Position numbers and translations under genes: made by a program. A DNA stretch of 64,000 nt from Bradyrhizobium genosp. L (GTDB taxonomy: Bacteria > Pseudomonadota > Alphaproteobacteria > Rhizobiales > Xanthobacteraceae). The DNA lies in NCBI RefSeq assembly GCF_015624485.1, contig NZ_CP061378.1:4464001-4528000 (forward strand). The letters run 5' to 3'. Every line of letters starts with the position of its first letter. Positions within the stretch are counted from its first letter, which is position 1. Below, one piece after another: positions 1-8,539 of this stretch. The notes beneath the pieces are model-generated. The model saw only the letters and a list, made by a program, of their open reading frames with translations. It was not told the origin of the DNA and did no database searches.

Positions 1-1533
1 CTCGGTCTTGCCGACGCCGGTCGGACCCGAGAACAGGTAGCAGCCGATCGGCTTCTCCGGCTCGCGCAGACCGGCCCGCGCCAGCTTGATCGAGGCCGAC
101 AGCGATTCGATCGCCTTGTCCTGGCCGAACACCGAGCGCTTCAGGGTCTGCTCAAGATGCTTGAGCACCTCGGCATCGTCCTTCGACACGCTCTTGGGCG
201 GGATCCGCGCCATGGTCGCGATCGTGGTCTCGATCTCCTTGATGCCGATCGTCTTCTTGCGCTTGTTCTCGGCGACCAGCATCTGCGCCGCGCCGGACTC
301 GTCGATCACGTCGATCGCCTTGTCGGGCAGCTTGCGGTCGTGGATGTAACGCGAGGAGAGCTGCACCGCGGCCTCGATCGCCTCGTTGGTGTATTTCAGG
401 CGATGGTAATCCTCGAAGTACGGCTTGAGGCCCTTGAGGATCGCGATCGCGTCCTCCACCGTCGGCTCATTGACGTCGATCTTCTGGAACCGCCGCACCA
501 GCGCGCGGTCCTTCTCGAAGTGCTGGCGATACTCCTTGTAGGTCGTCGAACCCATGCAGCGGATGGTGCCCGACGCCAGCGCCGGCTTCAGCAGGTTCGA
601 GGCGTCCATCGCGCCGCCCGAGGTGGCGCCAGCACCGATCACGGTGTGGATCTCGTCGATGAACAGGATGGCGTTCGGATGCGCCTCCAGCTCCTTCAGG
701 ACCTGCTTCAGCCGCTCCTCGAAATCACCACGGTAGCGCGTGCCCGCGAGCAGCGTGCCCATGTCGAGCGAGAACACGGTCGCAGCCGACAGCACCTCCG
801 GCACGTCGCTGTCGACGATGCGCTTGGCGAGGCCTTCGGCGATCGCGGTCTTGCCGACGCCGGCTTCGCCGACGAACAGCGGATTGTTCTTCTGGCGACG
901 GCACAGCACCTGGATCGCGCGGTTGATCTCGGCATTGCGGCCGATCACCGGATCGATCTTGCCGTCACGCGCCTTCTTGTTGAGGTTGACGCAATAGGTC
1001 TCGAGCGCCTCGCCCTTCTTCTTGGCGTCCTCGTTGCCCTTGGTCTCGGTCTCCTCGTCGACACCGCGCACCGGCCGCGCCTCGGAGACGCCGGGCCGCT
1101 TGGCGATGCCATGGCTGATGTAGTTGACGGCGTCGTAGCGCGTCATGTCCTGCTCCTGCAGGAAATACGCGGCGTGGCTCTCGCGCTCGGCGAAGATCGC
1201 GATCAGCACATTGGCGCCGGTGACTTCCTCGCGGCCGGACGACTGCACATGGATCACCGCGCGCTGGATCACGCGCTGGAACCCTGCGGTCGGCTTGGCA
1301 TCGTCGGCGCCGTCGGTCACCAGGTTTTCGAATTCGGTCTCGAGATAGTTGACGAGGCTGGTCCTGAGCTTGTCGAGGTCGACGCTGCAGGCCCGCATCA
1401 CCGCCGCCGCATCCGAGTCATCGATCAGCGACAGCAAGAGGTGTTCGAGCGTCGCGTATTGATGGTGACGCTCGTTCGCGATCGCCAATGCACGATGCAG
1501 GGATTGTTCAAGGCTTTGGGAAAAAGTTGGCAT
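1..1533 (-). CDS. clpA: ATP-dependent Clp protease ATP-binding subunit ClpA (C-terminus outside window)
   Basis: AAA+ unfoldase that feeds substrates, including N-end-rule proteins brought by ClpS, to the ClpP protease in the cytoplasm. The visible 511 residues carry the double Clp N-domain repeat ([19 protein letters not shown] onward), the first AAA module with Walker A GEAGVGKT and Walker B LFIDEIHT, and the middle of the chain up to the second Walker [10 protein letters not shown], at the very edge of the window. The rest of AAA module 2 and the ClpP-binding loop lie to the left. The start ATG at 1533 has an AGAGGA ribosome site just upstream and matches the family N-terminus. It lies downstream of clpS on the same strand across a 282-base gap in which I see no gene, so it may have its own promoter there. 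Nothing in the visible part is degraded. Confidence 0.97.
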   Translation of the reverse strand, partial: MPTFSQSLEQSLHRALAIANERHHQYATLEHLLLSLIDDSDAAAVMRACSVDLDKLRTSLVNYLETEFENLVTDGADDAKPTAGFQRVIQRAVIHVQSSGREEVTGANVLIAIFAERESHAAYFLQEQDMTRYDAVNYISHGIAKRPGVSEARPVRGVDEETETKGNEDAKKKGEALETYCVNLNKKARDGKIDPVIGRNAEINRAIQVLCRRQKNNPLFVGEAGVGKTAIAEGLAKRIVDSDVPEVLSAATVFSLDMGTLLAGTRYRGDFEERLKQVLKELEAHPNAILFIDEIHTVIGAGATSGGAMDASNLLKPALASGTIRCMGSTTYKEYRQHFEKDRALVRRFQKIDVNEPTVEDAIAILKGLKPYFEDYHRLKYTNEAIEAAVQLSSRYIHDRKLPDKAIDVIDESGAAQMLVAENKRKKTIGIKEIETTIATMARIPPKSVSKDDAEVLKHLEQTLKRSVFGQDKAIESLSASIKLARAGLREPEKPIGCYLFSGPTGVGKTE

Positions 1534-1815
1534 TCGCGTCCTCTCGGGCCCCCGGTCATCATGATCGCCATTACCGGGTCAGGCAATAACAACCTTCGTG
1601 ATCCCCTTTGATATAGTTACGCCGGATCGTGGCGAAAGACCGGTCCCGCCGCAGTTGTTTTTCCTCTAAATTCCGGCCGCCGCGGTGCCATGCGACCGTC
1701 TCCCGCGATGATCCCGGGAACGTTACGCACGTCGGTCACAAACGCGCGCTCCGTCACAAATATCGATGCAAGACCCGTTCCGCTCGGCCAGCGGCGGATC
1801 AATCGTTTCGGCGAA

Positions 1816-2202
1816 CTATTTCTTTTCCATCACGCATTGCAGCGGATGCTGATGCTTGCGCGCGAAATCCATCACCTGCGTCACCTTGGTCTCGGCGATC
1901 TCGTAGGTGAACACGCCGCACTCACCGATGCCGTGATGGTGGACATGCAGCATGATCTTGGTCGCGGCCTCGGCATCCTTCTGGAAGAACCGCTCCAGCA
2001 CGTGAACGACGAACTCCATCGGCGTGTAGTCGTCGTTGAGGATCAGCACGCGATACAGGTTCGGACGTTTGGTCTTCGGCTTGACCTTGGTGATGACCGA
2101 AGTCGACGGGCCTCCCGGCCCTCCGCTACGGTTGTCGTCGTTGCTCAGCTTTGGAGCAGATGCCGCTGACGACGGAACGGCTATGGGTCTGGATCGCAAC
2201 AT
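1816..2202 (-). CDS. clpS: ATP-dependent Clp protease adaptor ClpS
   Basis: Adaptor that recognises N-degrons and delivers them to ClpA, encoded next door. The 128-residue product has a disordered head of about 45 residues, rich in Ser, Gly and Pro, followed by the ClpS core: [17 protein letters not shown], which contains the N-degron pocket NDD/TPMEFV, then [21 protein letters not shown] and the C-terminal CVMEKK. The start at 2202 was chosen because it gives a head typical of rhizobial ClpS. The frame stays open further upstream, and no strong ribosome site decides the point. A start nearer the core is also possible. The core assignment is firm; only the N-terminus is uncertain. Confidence 0.95.
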   Translation of the reverse strand: MLRSRPIAVPSSAASAPKLSNDDNRSGGPGGPSTSVITKVKPKTKRPNLYRVLILNDDYTPMEFVVHVLERFFQKDAEAATKIMLHVHHHGIGECGVFTYEIAETKVTQVMDFARKHQHPLQCVMEKK

Positions 2203-2627
2203 GGGCTCAAACGTTCGAATTCCCGTGGAACACCGGAGAGCAATGATTCCGCGAATCAGCCTCAGCTCCATCGCGGAACTTGCAGCAATGCTTTCCAGAT
2301 TGCCGCTCCGGTCCCCCGACCCAGCGGCTGGGTCGGCCAACCGAATATGGGGCCATCGGCCGGCCGCCGCAAGCGCAGACGCCCGCTGCGCATCCGGCGC
2401 CCGGGCCGCGAGAATCCCGAGGCGGCAATCGGTGCAAGGTTAATCATTTCTGGCTGATTTGACAAAGGAGCAGGCCATCCGGTTTAGCCGACATTGAGGA
2501 TAACCTCGGCTTTTGCCTCGCTTTTCATCCCGTGCAGGGCCCCTGCCCGGGTTTCGGCAGCCGGATTCACCCTCTGTTTAGCGGCTCGCGTCGATATGGC
2601 GTACCACCCCATTTCGACGAGAGCGCC
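2203..2627. other. Divergent intergenic region between clpS and the TadG-like gene
   Basis: The 425 bases must hold the promoters of both flanking genes. The only clear structure is the perfect inverted repeat listed separately at 2316-2336. Short open frames on both strands here have no recognisable product and Arg/Pro-rich compositions typical of spurious frames in GC-rich DNA. Confidence 0.5.
2316..2336. repeat. Perfect 10-bp inverted repeat
   Basis: CCGACCCAGC, one G, then GCTGGGTCGG. It lies about 115 bases upstream of the proposed clpS start. It could be a protein-binding dyad or, in RNA, a hairpin in the clpS leader. No U-run follows on either strand, so it is not a typical terminator. 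Confidence 0.5.
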
Positions 2628-4055
2628 ATGCTTGGTTCAGCCATTTTCAATCGCCTGCGCCGCACTGCCCGCCGGTTTTCCGCGGCGAAGGACGGCAATA
2701 TCGCGGTGATCTTCGCCGTCGCGGCCGTCCCGCTGATCAGCTTCATGGGCGTCGCGATCGACTATTCCCGCGCCAACAGCGCCCGCTCGTCGATGCAGGC
2801 AGCGCTGGATTCGACCGCGCTGATGGTTGCCAAGGACCTCACCATGGGCACCATCACCACCGCCGACATCAACACCAAGGCGCAGGCCTACTTCGCCGCG
2901 CTCTACACCAACCCCGATGCCAAATCGGTTTCGGTCACCGCCACCTACACCGCGGCCAGCGGCTCCAACGCCGCGACCATCCTGGTCAACGGCTCCGGCA
3001 CCGTGACCACCGACTTCCTGAAGATTGCGGGCTATCCGAGCGTCAATTTCAACACCAGCTCGACCTCGACCTGGGGCATCAACCGGATGCGGGTCGCGAT
3101 GGCGCTCGACAACACCGGATCGATGGCCGACAACGGCAAGATCGCGGCGCTTCGAACCGCAGCCTCGAACCTGGTCGATCAGCTCAGCGGGCTCGCCAAG
3201 AATCCCGGCGACGTCTACATCTCGGTCACGCCCTTCGCCAAGGACGTCAACGTCGGCTCCAGCAATTACCAGGCAACGTGGATCGACTGGACCGATTGGA
3301 ATGCGGCGAACGGATCATGCAGCAGCGGCAGCTGGTACTACACCAGCCAGTCATCCTGCACGGCGGCCGGCAACACCTGGACGCACAACAACCACAACAC
3401 CTGGACCGGCTGCGTGACCGACCGCACCCAGCCCTACGACACCCAGAGCACCGCGCCCGTCATCACCAATGTCGCGACGCTGTTCCCTGCCGAGGAGTAC
3501 AACGAGAATAACGAACTGTACTGCAAGCCGGGCAACAATCCTCCGCTGCAGCAGGTCATGCCGCTGAGCTACGACTGGACCGGCATCAAGACCATGATCA
3601 ACGCGATGCAGCCGACCGGCGGCACCAACCAGCCGATCGGGCTCGCCTGGGCGTGGCAGTCGCTGCAATCGACCGCGCCGCTGAACGCGCCGGCCGAAGA
3701 CACCAACTATACCTACACCAGGGCAATCATCCTGCTGTCCGACGGTCTCAACACCGAGGACCGCTGGCCGGCCTACGGCAACGGCAACACCCAGTATGGC
3801 GGCCAGATCGACGCCCGCCAGAAGATCCTGTGCGACAACATCAAGGCCGTGATCGATCCCAAGACCGGCAGCCCGGCCTACACGATCTACACCATCCAGG
3901 TGAACACCGGCTCGCCCGGCGATCCCACCTCGAGCGTGCTGCAATACTGCGCGAGCACCAAGGACAAGTTCTTCCTGGTCACCTCGGCCAACCAGGTCGT
4001 GTCGGTGTTCAACACCATCGGCACCCAGCTCACCAAGCTGCGCGTCTCCAAGTAA
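2628..4055 (+). CDS. TadG-like pilus-assembly/secreted protein with von Willebrand factor A domain
   Basis: A 475-residue envelope protein. Residues ~20-55 form a TadE/TadG-type N-terminus: a basic stretch, AKDGNIAVIFAVAAVPLISF as membrane anchor, then VAIDYSRA and a helix beginning RSSMQAALDSTALMVAK. A VWA domain starts near residue 155 with ALDNTGSMADNGK, a MIDAS of the D-x-T-x-S type. It continues with GGTNQP (metal-coordinating Thr) and IILLSDGLNTEDRW. Between these lies an insert rich in Cys, Trp and Asn. The family belongs to Flp/Tad pilus systems, but no other tad gene lies nearby, so this is an orphan copy. The ATG at 2628 is the first that gives the expected short basic head. It is followed by a strong terminator. 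Confidence 0.88.
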   Translation: MLGSAIFNRLRRTARRFSAAKDGNIAVIFAVAAVPLISFMGVAIDYSRANSARSSMQAALDSTALMVAKDLTMGTITTADINTKAQAYFAALYTNPDAKSVSVTATYTAASGSNAATILVNGSGTVTTDFLKIAGYPSVNFNTSSTSTWGINRMRVAMALDNTGSMADNGKIAALRTAASNLVDQLSGLAKNPGDVYISVTPFAKDVNVGSSNYQATWIDWTDWNAANGSCSSGSWYYTSQSSCTAAGNTWTHNNHNTWTGCVTDRTQPYDTQSTAPVITNVATLFPAEEYNENNELYCKPGNNPPLQQVMPLSYDWTGIKTMINAMQPTGGTNQPIGLAWAWQSLQSTAPLNAPAEDTNYTYTRAIILLSDGLNTEDRWPAYGNGNTQYGGQIDARQKILCDNIKAVIDPKTGSPAYTIYTIQVNTGSPGDPTSSVLQYCASTKDKFFLVTSANQVVSVFNTIGTQLTKLRVSK

Positions 4056-4087
4056 GGCGCTACGCGTAAGGCGCCAAGTCGCGCGCA

Positions 4088-4117
4088 CGAAAAAAGCCCG
4101 GCCAATCGGCCGGGCTT
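4088..4117. terminator. Bidirectional rho-independent terminator
   Basis: A GCCCGGCC / GGCCGGGC stem around a short AAT-C loop is flanked by an A-run on the left and a T-run on the right. It therefore reads as a terminator in both directions, between the convergent TadG-like and phasin genes. Confidence 0.9.
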
Positions 4118-4145
4118 TTGATTCTTGCAGAGTGCGTAGCGGCGA

Positions 4146-4490
4146 TCAGTGCGAGGTGGTCGCCGGCGCGAACTTCGCGACCAGGCCCTCGTAGGGCTTG
4201 AAGGTCTGCTTGGCGCAGTCGCCGTAGAGGCCGGCGATCTTCTGCGTCTCGGCAACGAAGGTCTCGTAGGCGGCGCGCAGGTACTCGTTCTGCACCTCGA
4301 GCGCCTTGTCCAGCGACTTCACGCCCGACAGCTTCTCGACATACGACTTGGTGTCCTCGAACGACTTCTTGGCGTAGTCGCCGTAGGCGGCCGCGATCGC
4401 CTGCACACCGCTCTGCAGGTTGCTGGCGGAGGCCTGGACCGATTCCAGATGGTCCTTGCCGTAGTTCTGAATGTCTTCAACTTTGATCAT
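4146..4490 (-). CDS. Phasin family protein
   Basis: A 114-residue, almost wholly helical protein of the phasin_2 type, expected to coat polyhydroxybutyrate granules. It begins MIKVEDIQNYGKDHLESV and runs through heptad-like stretches (ASNLQSGVQAIAAAYGDYAKK and on) to FAPATTSH. There is no signal peptide or membrane segment. The ATG at 4490 has AAGGA about 7 bases upstream. Length and opening match the small rhizobial phasins. The gene stands alone between terminator and promoter; its promoter with a repeated operator-like motif is described at 4565-4614. Confidence 0.9.
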   Translation of the reverse strand: MIKVEDIQNYGKDHLESVQASASNLQSGVQAIAAAYGDYAKKSFEDTKSYVEKLSGVKSLDKALEVQNEYLRAAYETFVAETQKIAGLYGDCAKQTFKPYEGLVAKFAPATTSH

Positions 4491-4564
4491 GGAGGAGTTC
4501 CTTTTCCCAGACTTGAAAAAACGCATTCCCATTGCCGGGAAGCTCCCGGCCCCCTGACGCGATA

Positions 4565-4614
4565 AGAATACCGCATCGCACAATAGAGTCAACAAATATT
4601 GTGCATCGCACAAT
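4565..4614 (-). promoter_or_regulatory. Phasin promoter with overlapping palindromic operator
   Basis: On the minus strand a -35 box TTGACT (4587-4592) and a -10 box TATTCT (4565-4570) are 16 bases apart, which puts transcription start near 4558 and a leader of roughly 70 bases. A perfect dyad ATTGTGC-N3-GCACAAT (4598-4614) sits just upstream of the -35 box. The 12-mer GCATCGCACAAT recurs at 4573-4584, between the two boxes, 30 bases away. A repressor bound here would block polymerase. By gene context PhaR is the likely candidate; that part is inference. The rest of the gap to 4911 shows nothing I can name. Confidence 0.65.
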
Positions 4615-4911
4615 TCTCTGGCCCGAATCCGGGGCCTTTGCCATAAACCCCGGGGGACTACGCAACGGTTGCTTAATCTTTTGGAAACTCGGGCCGCCTA
4701 ACCTGATTCCCGGACTTTTGTTCGCCTTCCGACAGGCAGCCTGAAAGCTGTTTGTGAACAACACCTTAGCTAGAAGAGCGACCTGCACGGCCATAACGGC
4801 CGTCGGCGCAAGCCGAAATCGGTTTGTTGCGCAGGCAAGGATCGAGGTCCGTCGGGCACAATTTCGCCTCACGGGCCAGTGATCTAGATAGAAATTGGGA
4901 CGGGGAAGTAG

Positions 4912-6675
4912 ATGCTTCGTACAACCTTGGCTTCCTCGCGGGCGTTGCGAGTTGGCGTTCTCGGACTCGTCACCCTCTCGACGGCGATCCTGATCAGTGA
5001 CAGCGCCGAGGCGCGCCGTTACCGGCACCGTCACTATGTGCGCCATCATCACAGCGAGGAGTCGCGCGAAAGCGACAGCCCGAAATTCGCGTCGATCATC
5101 GTCGACGGCAATTCCGGCGCGGTGCTGACCGCCACCAGCCCCGACGGCCTGCGCCACCCGGCCTCGCTGACCAAGATGATGACGCTCTATTTGCTGTTCG
5201 AGCGTCTCGATGCCGGCAAGATCAGGCTCGACACCGAGATGCCGGTCTCCGAGCACGCCGCCGATCAGGACCCGACCAAGCTCAATTTGCGTGCCGGCCA
5301 GACCATCAGGGTCGAAGACGCCATCAAGGGCCTCATCACCCGGTCTGCCAATGACGCTGCCGTGGTGATCGCCGAAGCGATCGGCGGCAGCGAAGACGAC
5401 TTCGCGCGGATGATGACCCGCAAGGCCCACGCGCTCGGCATGAGCCGGACGGTCTATCGCAACGCCAACGGTCTGCCGAACGACGAGCAGGTGACGACGG
5501 CGCGCGATCAGTCGATCCTCGGCCGCGCGCTGCAGGATCGCTTCCCGCGCTATTATCGCTACTTCTCGACCACCGCATTCAATTTCCGCGGCCACACCAT
5601 CACCGGTCACAATCACCTGCTCGGCAGCGTCGAGGGCGTGGACGGCATCAAGACCGGCTACACCCGTTCCTCCGGCTTCAACCTCGTGACCTCGATGCAC
5701 CGCGGCAACCGCTTCCTGATCGGCGTGGTGCTGGGCGGCCGCAGCGGCGGCTCGCGCGACGCGATCATGCGCAATCTGCTGGCCGAGAACCTCGAGAAGG
5801 CCGCGACCACCCGCACCGCCGCCGCGATCACCGAGCGCAACCCAGCGGAAGCGAATGTCGAGGTCGCCGACGATGACGATGCGCCGCGCGGCAGCCAGGC
5901 CATGGCCGCCGTCGAGCCGCCACCGGCTCCGATGCCGATCGCGCGCCCGGCCAAGCCCTCGCTGATGGCAGCTGTCGCCGCCGCGCTTCCGGCGCCACCG
6001 GCCAAGGTAGAGCCGCAAGCCAAGCCCGAGCCGGCGCCGCTGACCTCGGGTGTGATCCAGACCCAGGCGATTGCCGCGATCCCGGGCTCGGCCGAGCCGA
6101 TGAAGCCGGTGAAGGTGAAGACGGTGCAGGTCCGCGCCGGCCAGATCAAGCTTGCCGCCGCAGGTCCGGCACAGTCGGCACCCCCGGTCACCAACGCGAT
6201 CCCGCCGCGCGGCGAAGTGGCTGAAACCTCCAATGCGATGATGGCGCGCGCTGCCGAGACCTCGCGGCCCGAGATGCCGCCGCAGCCGGCGAATTTCGGC
6301 ACTGGCAACGGCGTCCTCGGCGTGCTGCCGGCCTCGGCGATGCAAACCCCGGCGGCGGCGCAGGCCGTCGCCTCGATCGAACCGGCCCGCAGCCAGGGCG
6401 CGACCAGGTCGATGGCGGCAGTCGCCCACACCGGCTGGATCATCCAGGTCGGCGCGCTGGAATCCGAAGGCGAAGCCAAGCAGCGCATCGATCTCGCGCG
6501 CAGCTCGGCCCGCGGCCTGCTCAGCAAGGCCGATCCGTTCACCGAGACGGTCGTTTCCAGGGACAAGCGCACGCTGTATCGCGCCCGCTTCGCCGGCCTC
6601 GAGCGCGATCAGGCCGAGCAGGTCTGCCGGACGCTGAAGCGCGCCGACATCTCCTGCATCACCGTCCGTAACTGA
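4912..6675 (+). CDS. D-alanyl-D-alanine carboxypeptidase with C-terminal SPOR domain
   Basis: Periplasmic penicillin-binding protein (peptidase S11, DacA/DacC-like) that trims the terminal D-Ala of peptidoglycan stem peptides. After a signal peptide (residues 1-35, ending DSAEA) and a His/Arg-rich linker come the three active-site motifs in order: SLTK (~res 85), SAN in TRSANDAAV (~res 145) and KTG in GIKTGYT (~res 245). Residues ~310-500 are a Pro/Ala-rich linker. The last ~80 residues (GWIIQVGAL to DISCITVRN) form a SPOR domain, which binds denuded glycan at division sites. The ATG at 4912 follows GGGGAAG. At 587 residues it is longer than E. coli DacA because of the linker and SPOR domain, as is usual in rhizobia. 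A terminator follows. Confidence 0.94.
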   Translation: MLRTTLASSRALRVGVLGLVTLSTAILISDSAEARRYRHRHYVRHHHSEESRESDSPKFASIIVDGNSGAVLTATSPDGLRHPASLTKMMTLYLLFERLDAGKIRLDTEMPVSEHAADQDPTKLNLRAGQTIRVEDAIKGLITRSANDAAVVIAEAIGGSEDDFARMMTRKAHALGMSRTVYRNANGLPNDEQVTTARDQSILGRALQDRFPRYYRYFSTTAFNFRGHTITGHNHLLGSVEGVDGIKTGYTRSSGFNLVTSMHRGNRFLIGVVLGGRSGGSRDAIMRNLLAENLEKAATTRTAAAITERNPAEANVEVADDDDAPRGSQAMAAVEPPPAPMPIARPAKPSLMAAVAAALPAPPAKVEPQAKPEPAPLTSGVIQTQAIAAIPGSAEPMKPVKVKTVQVRAGQIKLAAAGPAQSAPPVTNAIPPRGEVAETSNAMMARAAETSRPEMPPQPANFGTGNGVLGVLPASAMQTPAAAQAVASIEPARSQGATRSMAAVAHTGWIIQVGALESEGEAKQRIDLARSSARGLLSKADPFTETVVSRDKRTLYRARFAGLERDQAEQVCRTLKRADISCITVRN

Positions 6676-6696
6676 TCCACGGCAACAATCGAGTTC

Positions 6697-6728
6697 AAAA
6701 GGGCCGGCGCCTCAAGCGCCGGCCCTTT
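6697..6728 (+). terminator. Rho-independent terminator of the carboxypeptidase gene
   Basis: AAAAGGGCCGGCGC, a four-base TCAA loop, then GCGCCGGCCCTTTT and a T-rich tract. It lies 22 bases after the stop codon. Confidence 0.9.
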
Positions 6729-6935
6729 TGTTTTACATCGAAAGTCGAACACATCGCGTCCGGCGAAAACCTCTCGTCAAGATTTTACGGTTAAGTTTTC
6801 ACGAAAGGCGCGCTGACCAACGGCACGACTACAACAGCGAGATCGCGATGCGGGATTTGCATCACGGTCTGCAGGGGCATCGATCAGAGACGGACGCAAG
6901 CTCTCGGCTGAGTGGCGTAGGTAGCGTTGCCGGAG

Positions 6936-7661
6936 TTAGAGATGCGTGCGAAACAGAGTATCCTTGGCCTCGTTGACACGGGCCGCGAGATACGTCGACC
7001 CCCCCTGGTCGGGATGGAGTTTCTTCATCAGGGTGCGGTGGGCTCGGGTGACGTCCTCACGCGACGCCCCCGGCTGCAGGCCAAGGATCTGATAGGCCTC
7101 CTCCTCAGTCATTTTTCCGGTCGCCGTCGCCCGGCGCTGCCCCCCTGCCCGGTTGCCCTGCGCGTCCTGACGCCAGGCGGGAAACCGGCGGTCCAGATAG
7201 CTTTCAAGTAAGGCGACGCTCTCGGCGTCGAAGCTCGGCACCATCGCGAGCAGCTGCGCCAGATCGAACTCGTCGAGCATGTGGCCGGCCTGCGGTCCGT
7301 CGACGATCCGGCCCTTGAGCACGCCGCTGCTGTGGTCGAGGCTCATATCGAGATAGTGCGAGCGCACCCGCGAGCTCTGTCCCGCCGTTCGCTGCGCGCC
7401 GCCACCGAACAGGCCGCCGAAATTCGGCAGGCCCGTCGTCCCGAACGGCGACCAGCCGAGCAGTCCGGCGCCGAAGATGCCGAGCGGAATCGCGACCGCG
7501 AGCTCGCCCCTGATGCCGGTGAAGGCTGCGACCGCCAGCGCCAGCACCCCGCCCACGATCTTGATCGCGCGCGCCAGCACGGCCGGATTGGCCGCACGAA
7601 ACATCTGCAGCGCGGAGTAAAGGACGACAACGGCGATGACGCCGGCAATCAGGGTTGGCAT
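6936..7661 (-). CDS. Membrane-anchored DnaJ-domain protein (TIM14/DjlA-type)
   Basis: A 241-residue J-protein. The N-terminus has two hydrophobic segments (LIAGVIAVVVLYSALQMF and a second stretch from IKIVGGVLALAVAAF to AIPLGIFGAGLLGW). A central soluble part contains YLDMSLDHSSGVLKGRIVDG. The C-terminal J-domain (EEEAYQILGLQPGASREDV to the end) carries the diagnostic HPD in LMKKLHPDQGGS. J-domains stimulate DnaK ATPase; the anchor places this one at the inner membrane. It lies 40 bases downstream of the VWA gene at 7705, same strand, so it may be co-transcribed. The start is the first ATG before the hydrophobic segment; its ribosome site is weak. Confidence 0.9.
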   Translation of the reverse strand: MPTLIAGVIAVVVLYSALQMFRAANPAVLARAIKIVGGVLALAVAAFTGIRGELAVAIPLGIFGAGLLGWSPFGTTGLPNFGGLFGGGAQRTAGQSSRVRSHYLDMSLDHSSGVLKGRIVDGPQAGHMLDEFDLAQLLAMVPSFDAESVALLESYLDRRFPAWRQDAQGNRAGGQRRATATGKMTEEEAYQILGLQPGASREDVTRAHRTLMKKLHPDQGGSTYLAARVNEAKDTLFRTHL

Positions 7662-7704
7662 CGGCGGAATATAGAGCGTTTTCGCACGAAGTGGATACCG
7701 GCGT

Positions 7705-8448
7705 CTATTTCATCTGGCCGATCAGCTTGGCCGCGCCGCTGGTCGATTTGGCGAGCTGCAGCAGCGCATCGCGGCCGCCGGCGGCATAGGCTGCCGCAGC
7801 GCGCAGCAATTCCCTGAGCTGGCCGGCTGCGCCGGGATCGAACCTGCACCAGGCGCCGCCGGTCAGCCGCGCGATCTCGCGAAACGCCTGCTCGGCCGCG
7901 GCGTCCTCGCCCTCCTGGAACATGAAGACGGGCACCTTGAGCAGGCCCAGCTCTCCGGCCTTCGCGCACAGCTCGTCGACATGCTCCTCCATGGCGTCGC
8001 CGACGAAGACCAGCGCACGCACGCCGGCCGCGACCGCCTCGCGGCGCGTCTCGGCCAGCACCTTGCCGATCTGCGTGTTGCCGCCGCGGCAATCGATCTT
8101 GCTCATCAGTTTCGCGAGCTGGCCGCTGTCGGAAATCCAGCCGCTCGCGCGGCACTCGTCGAAGCCGCGATAATAGACCAGGCGGATGTCGAGGCTGCCG
8201 AGCGCCGCCGCCTCGCGGAACATGTCCGCCTGCAGCGTGCAGGCCAGATCCCAGGTCGGTTGCCGGCTCATGGTGGCGTCGAGCGCGAACACCAGCCGGC
8301 CGCGCGCGCCGGCGCGATGCGGCGACATCGCGTGGGCCTGTGCGACAAAGGCCGCGATGTCGTCGGCAGTCGAGGTCCGAGCCTCCGGCAGGGCGCCGGG
8401 TTTGCGCACCTCGGATCCGGATTTGGGTTTGGTTGGCTCGCCGACCAT
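7705..8448 (-). CDS. VWA domain-containing protein
   Basis: A 247-residue cytoplasmic protein made mostly of one von Willebrand A domain. The MIDAS is degenerate but recognisable: FALDATMSRQPTW in place of D-x-S-x-S, then GGNTQIGKVL (Thr) and ALVFVGDAMEE (Asp). Before it is a short charged Pro/Lys-rich head (VGEPTKPKSGSEVRKPG). The ATG at 8448 has AAGGCG upstream and is preferred over an in-frame TTG 18 bases earlier. No AAA+ partner lies beside it. It is unrelated in sequence to the VWA gene at 44778. Function is unknown; the domain suggests metal-dependent protein binding. Confidence 0.85.
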   Translation of the reverse strand: MVGEPTKPKSGSEVRKPGALPEARTSTADDIAAFVAQAHAMSPHRAGARGRLVFALDATMSRQPTWDLACTLQADMFREAAALGSLDIRLVYYRGFDECRASGWISDSGQLAKLMSKIDCRGGNTQIGKVLAETRREAVAAGVRALVFVGDAMEEHVDELCAKAGELGLLKVPVFMFQEGEDAAAEQAFREIARLTGGAWCRFDPGAAGQLRELLRAAAAYAAGGRDALLQLAKSTSGAAKLIGQMK

Positions 8449-8539
8449 CGCTTCGCGCCTTCTCAAGCGAGATCTATGTGGGCCGGCAGATCGGATTGGT
8501 CAATGCAGGGCGCCGCGTGCAACGCGGCGGCGACCGAGG

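Noticed and set aside
157..1611. Long + strand open frame opposite clpA
   Set aside because: Product is Arg/Leu/His-rich without any domain and lies exactly over clpA, whose motifs are intact. It is an antisense frame of GC-rich DNA.
4477..6429. 650-codon minus-strand open frame opposite the D-Ala carboxypeptidase
   Set aside because: Low-complexity Gly/Arg-rich product; the opposite strand carries all three active-site motifs and a SPOR domain.
7705..8448. Idea that the VWA gene here belongs to a MoxR/VWA system
   Set aside because: No AAA+ gene is adjacent and its metal site is degenerate; the neighbour is a J-protein.
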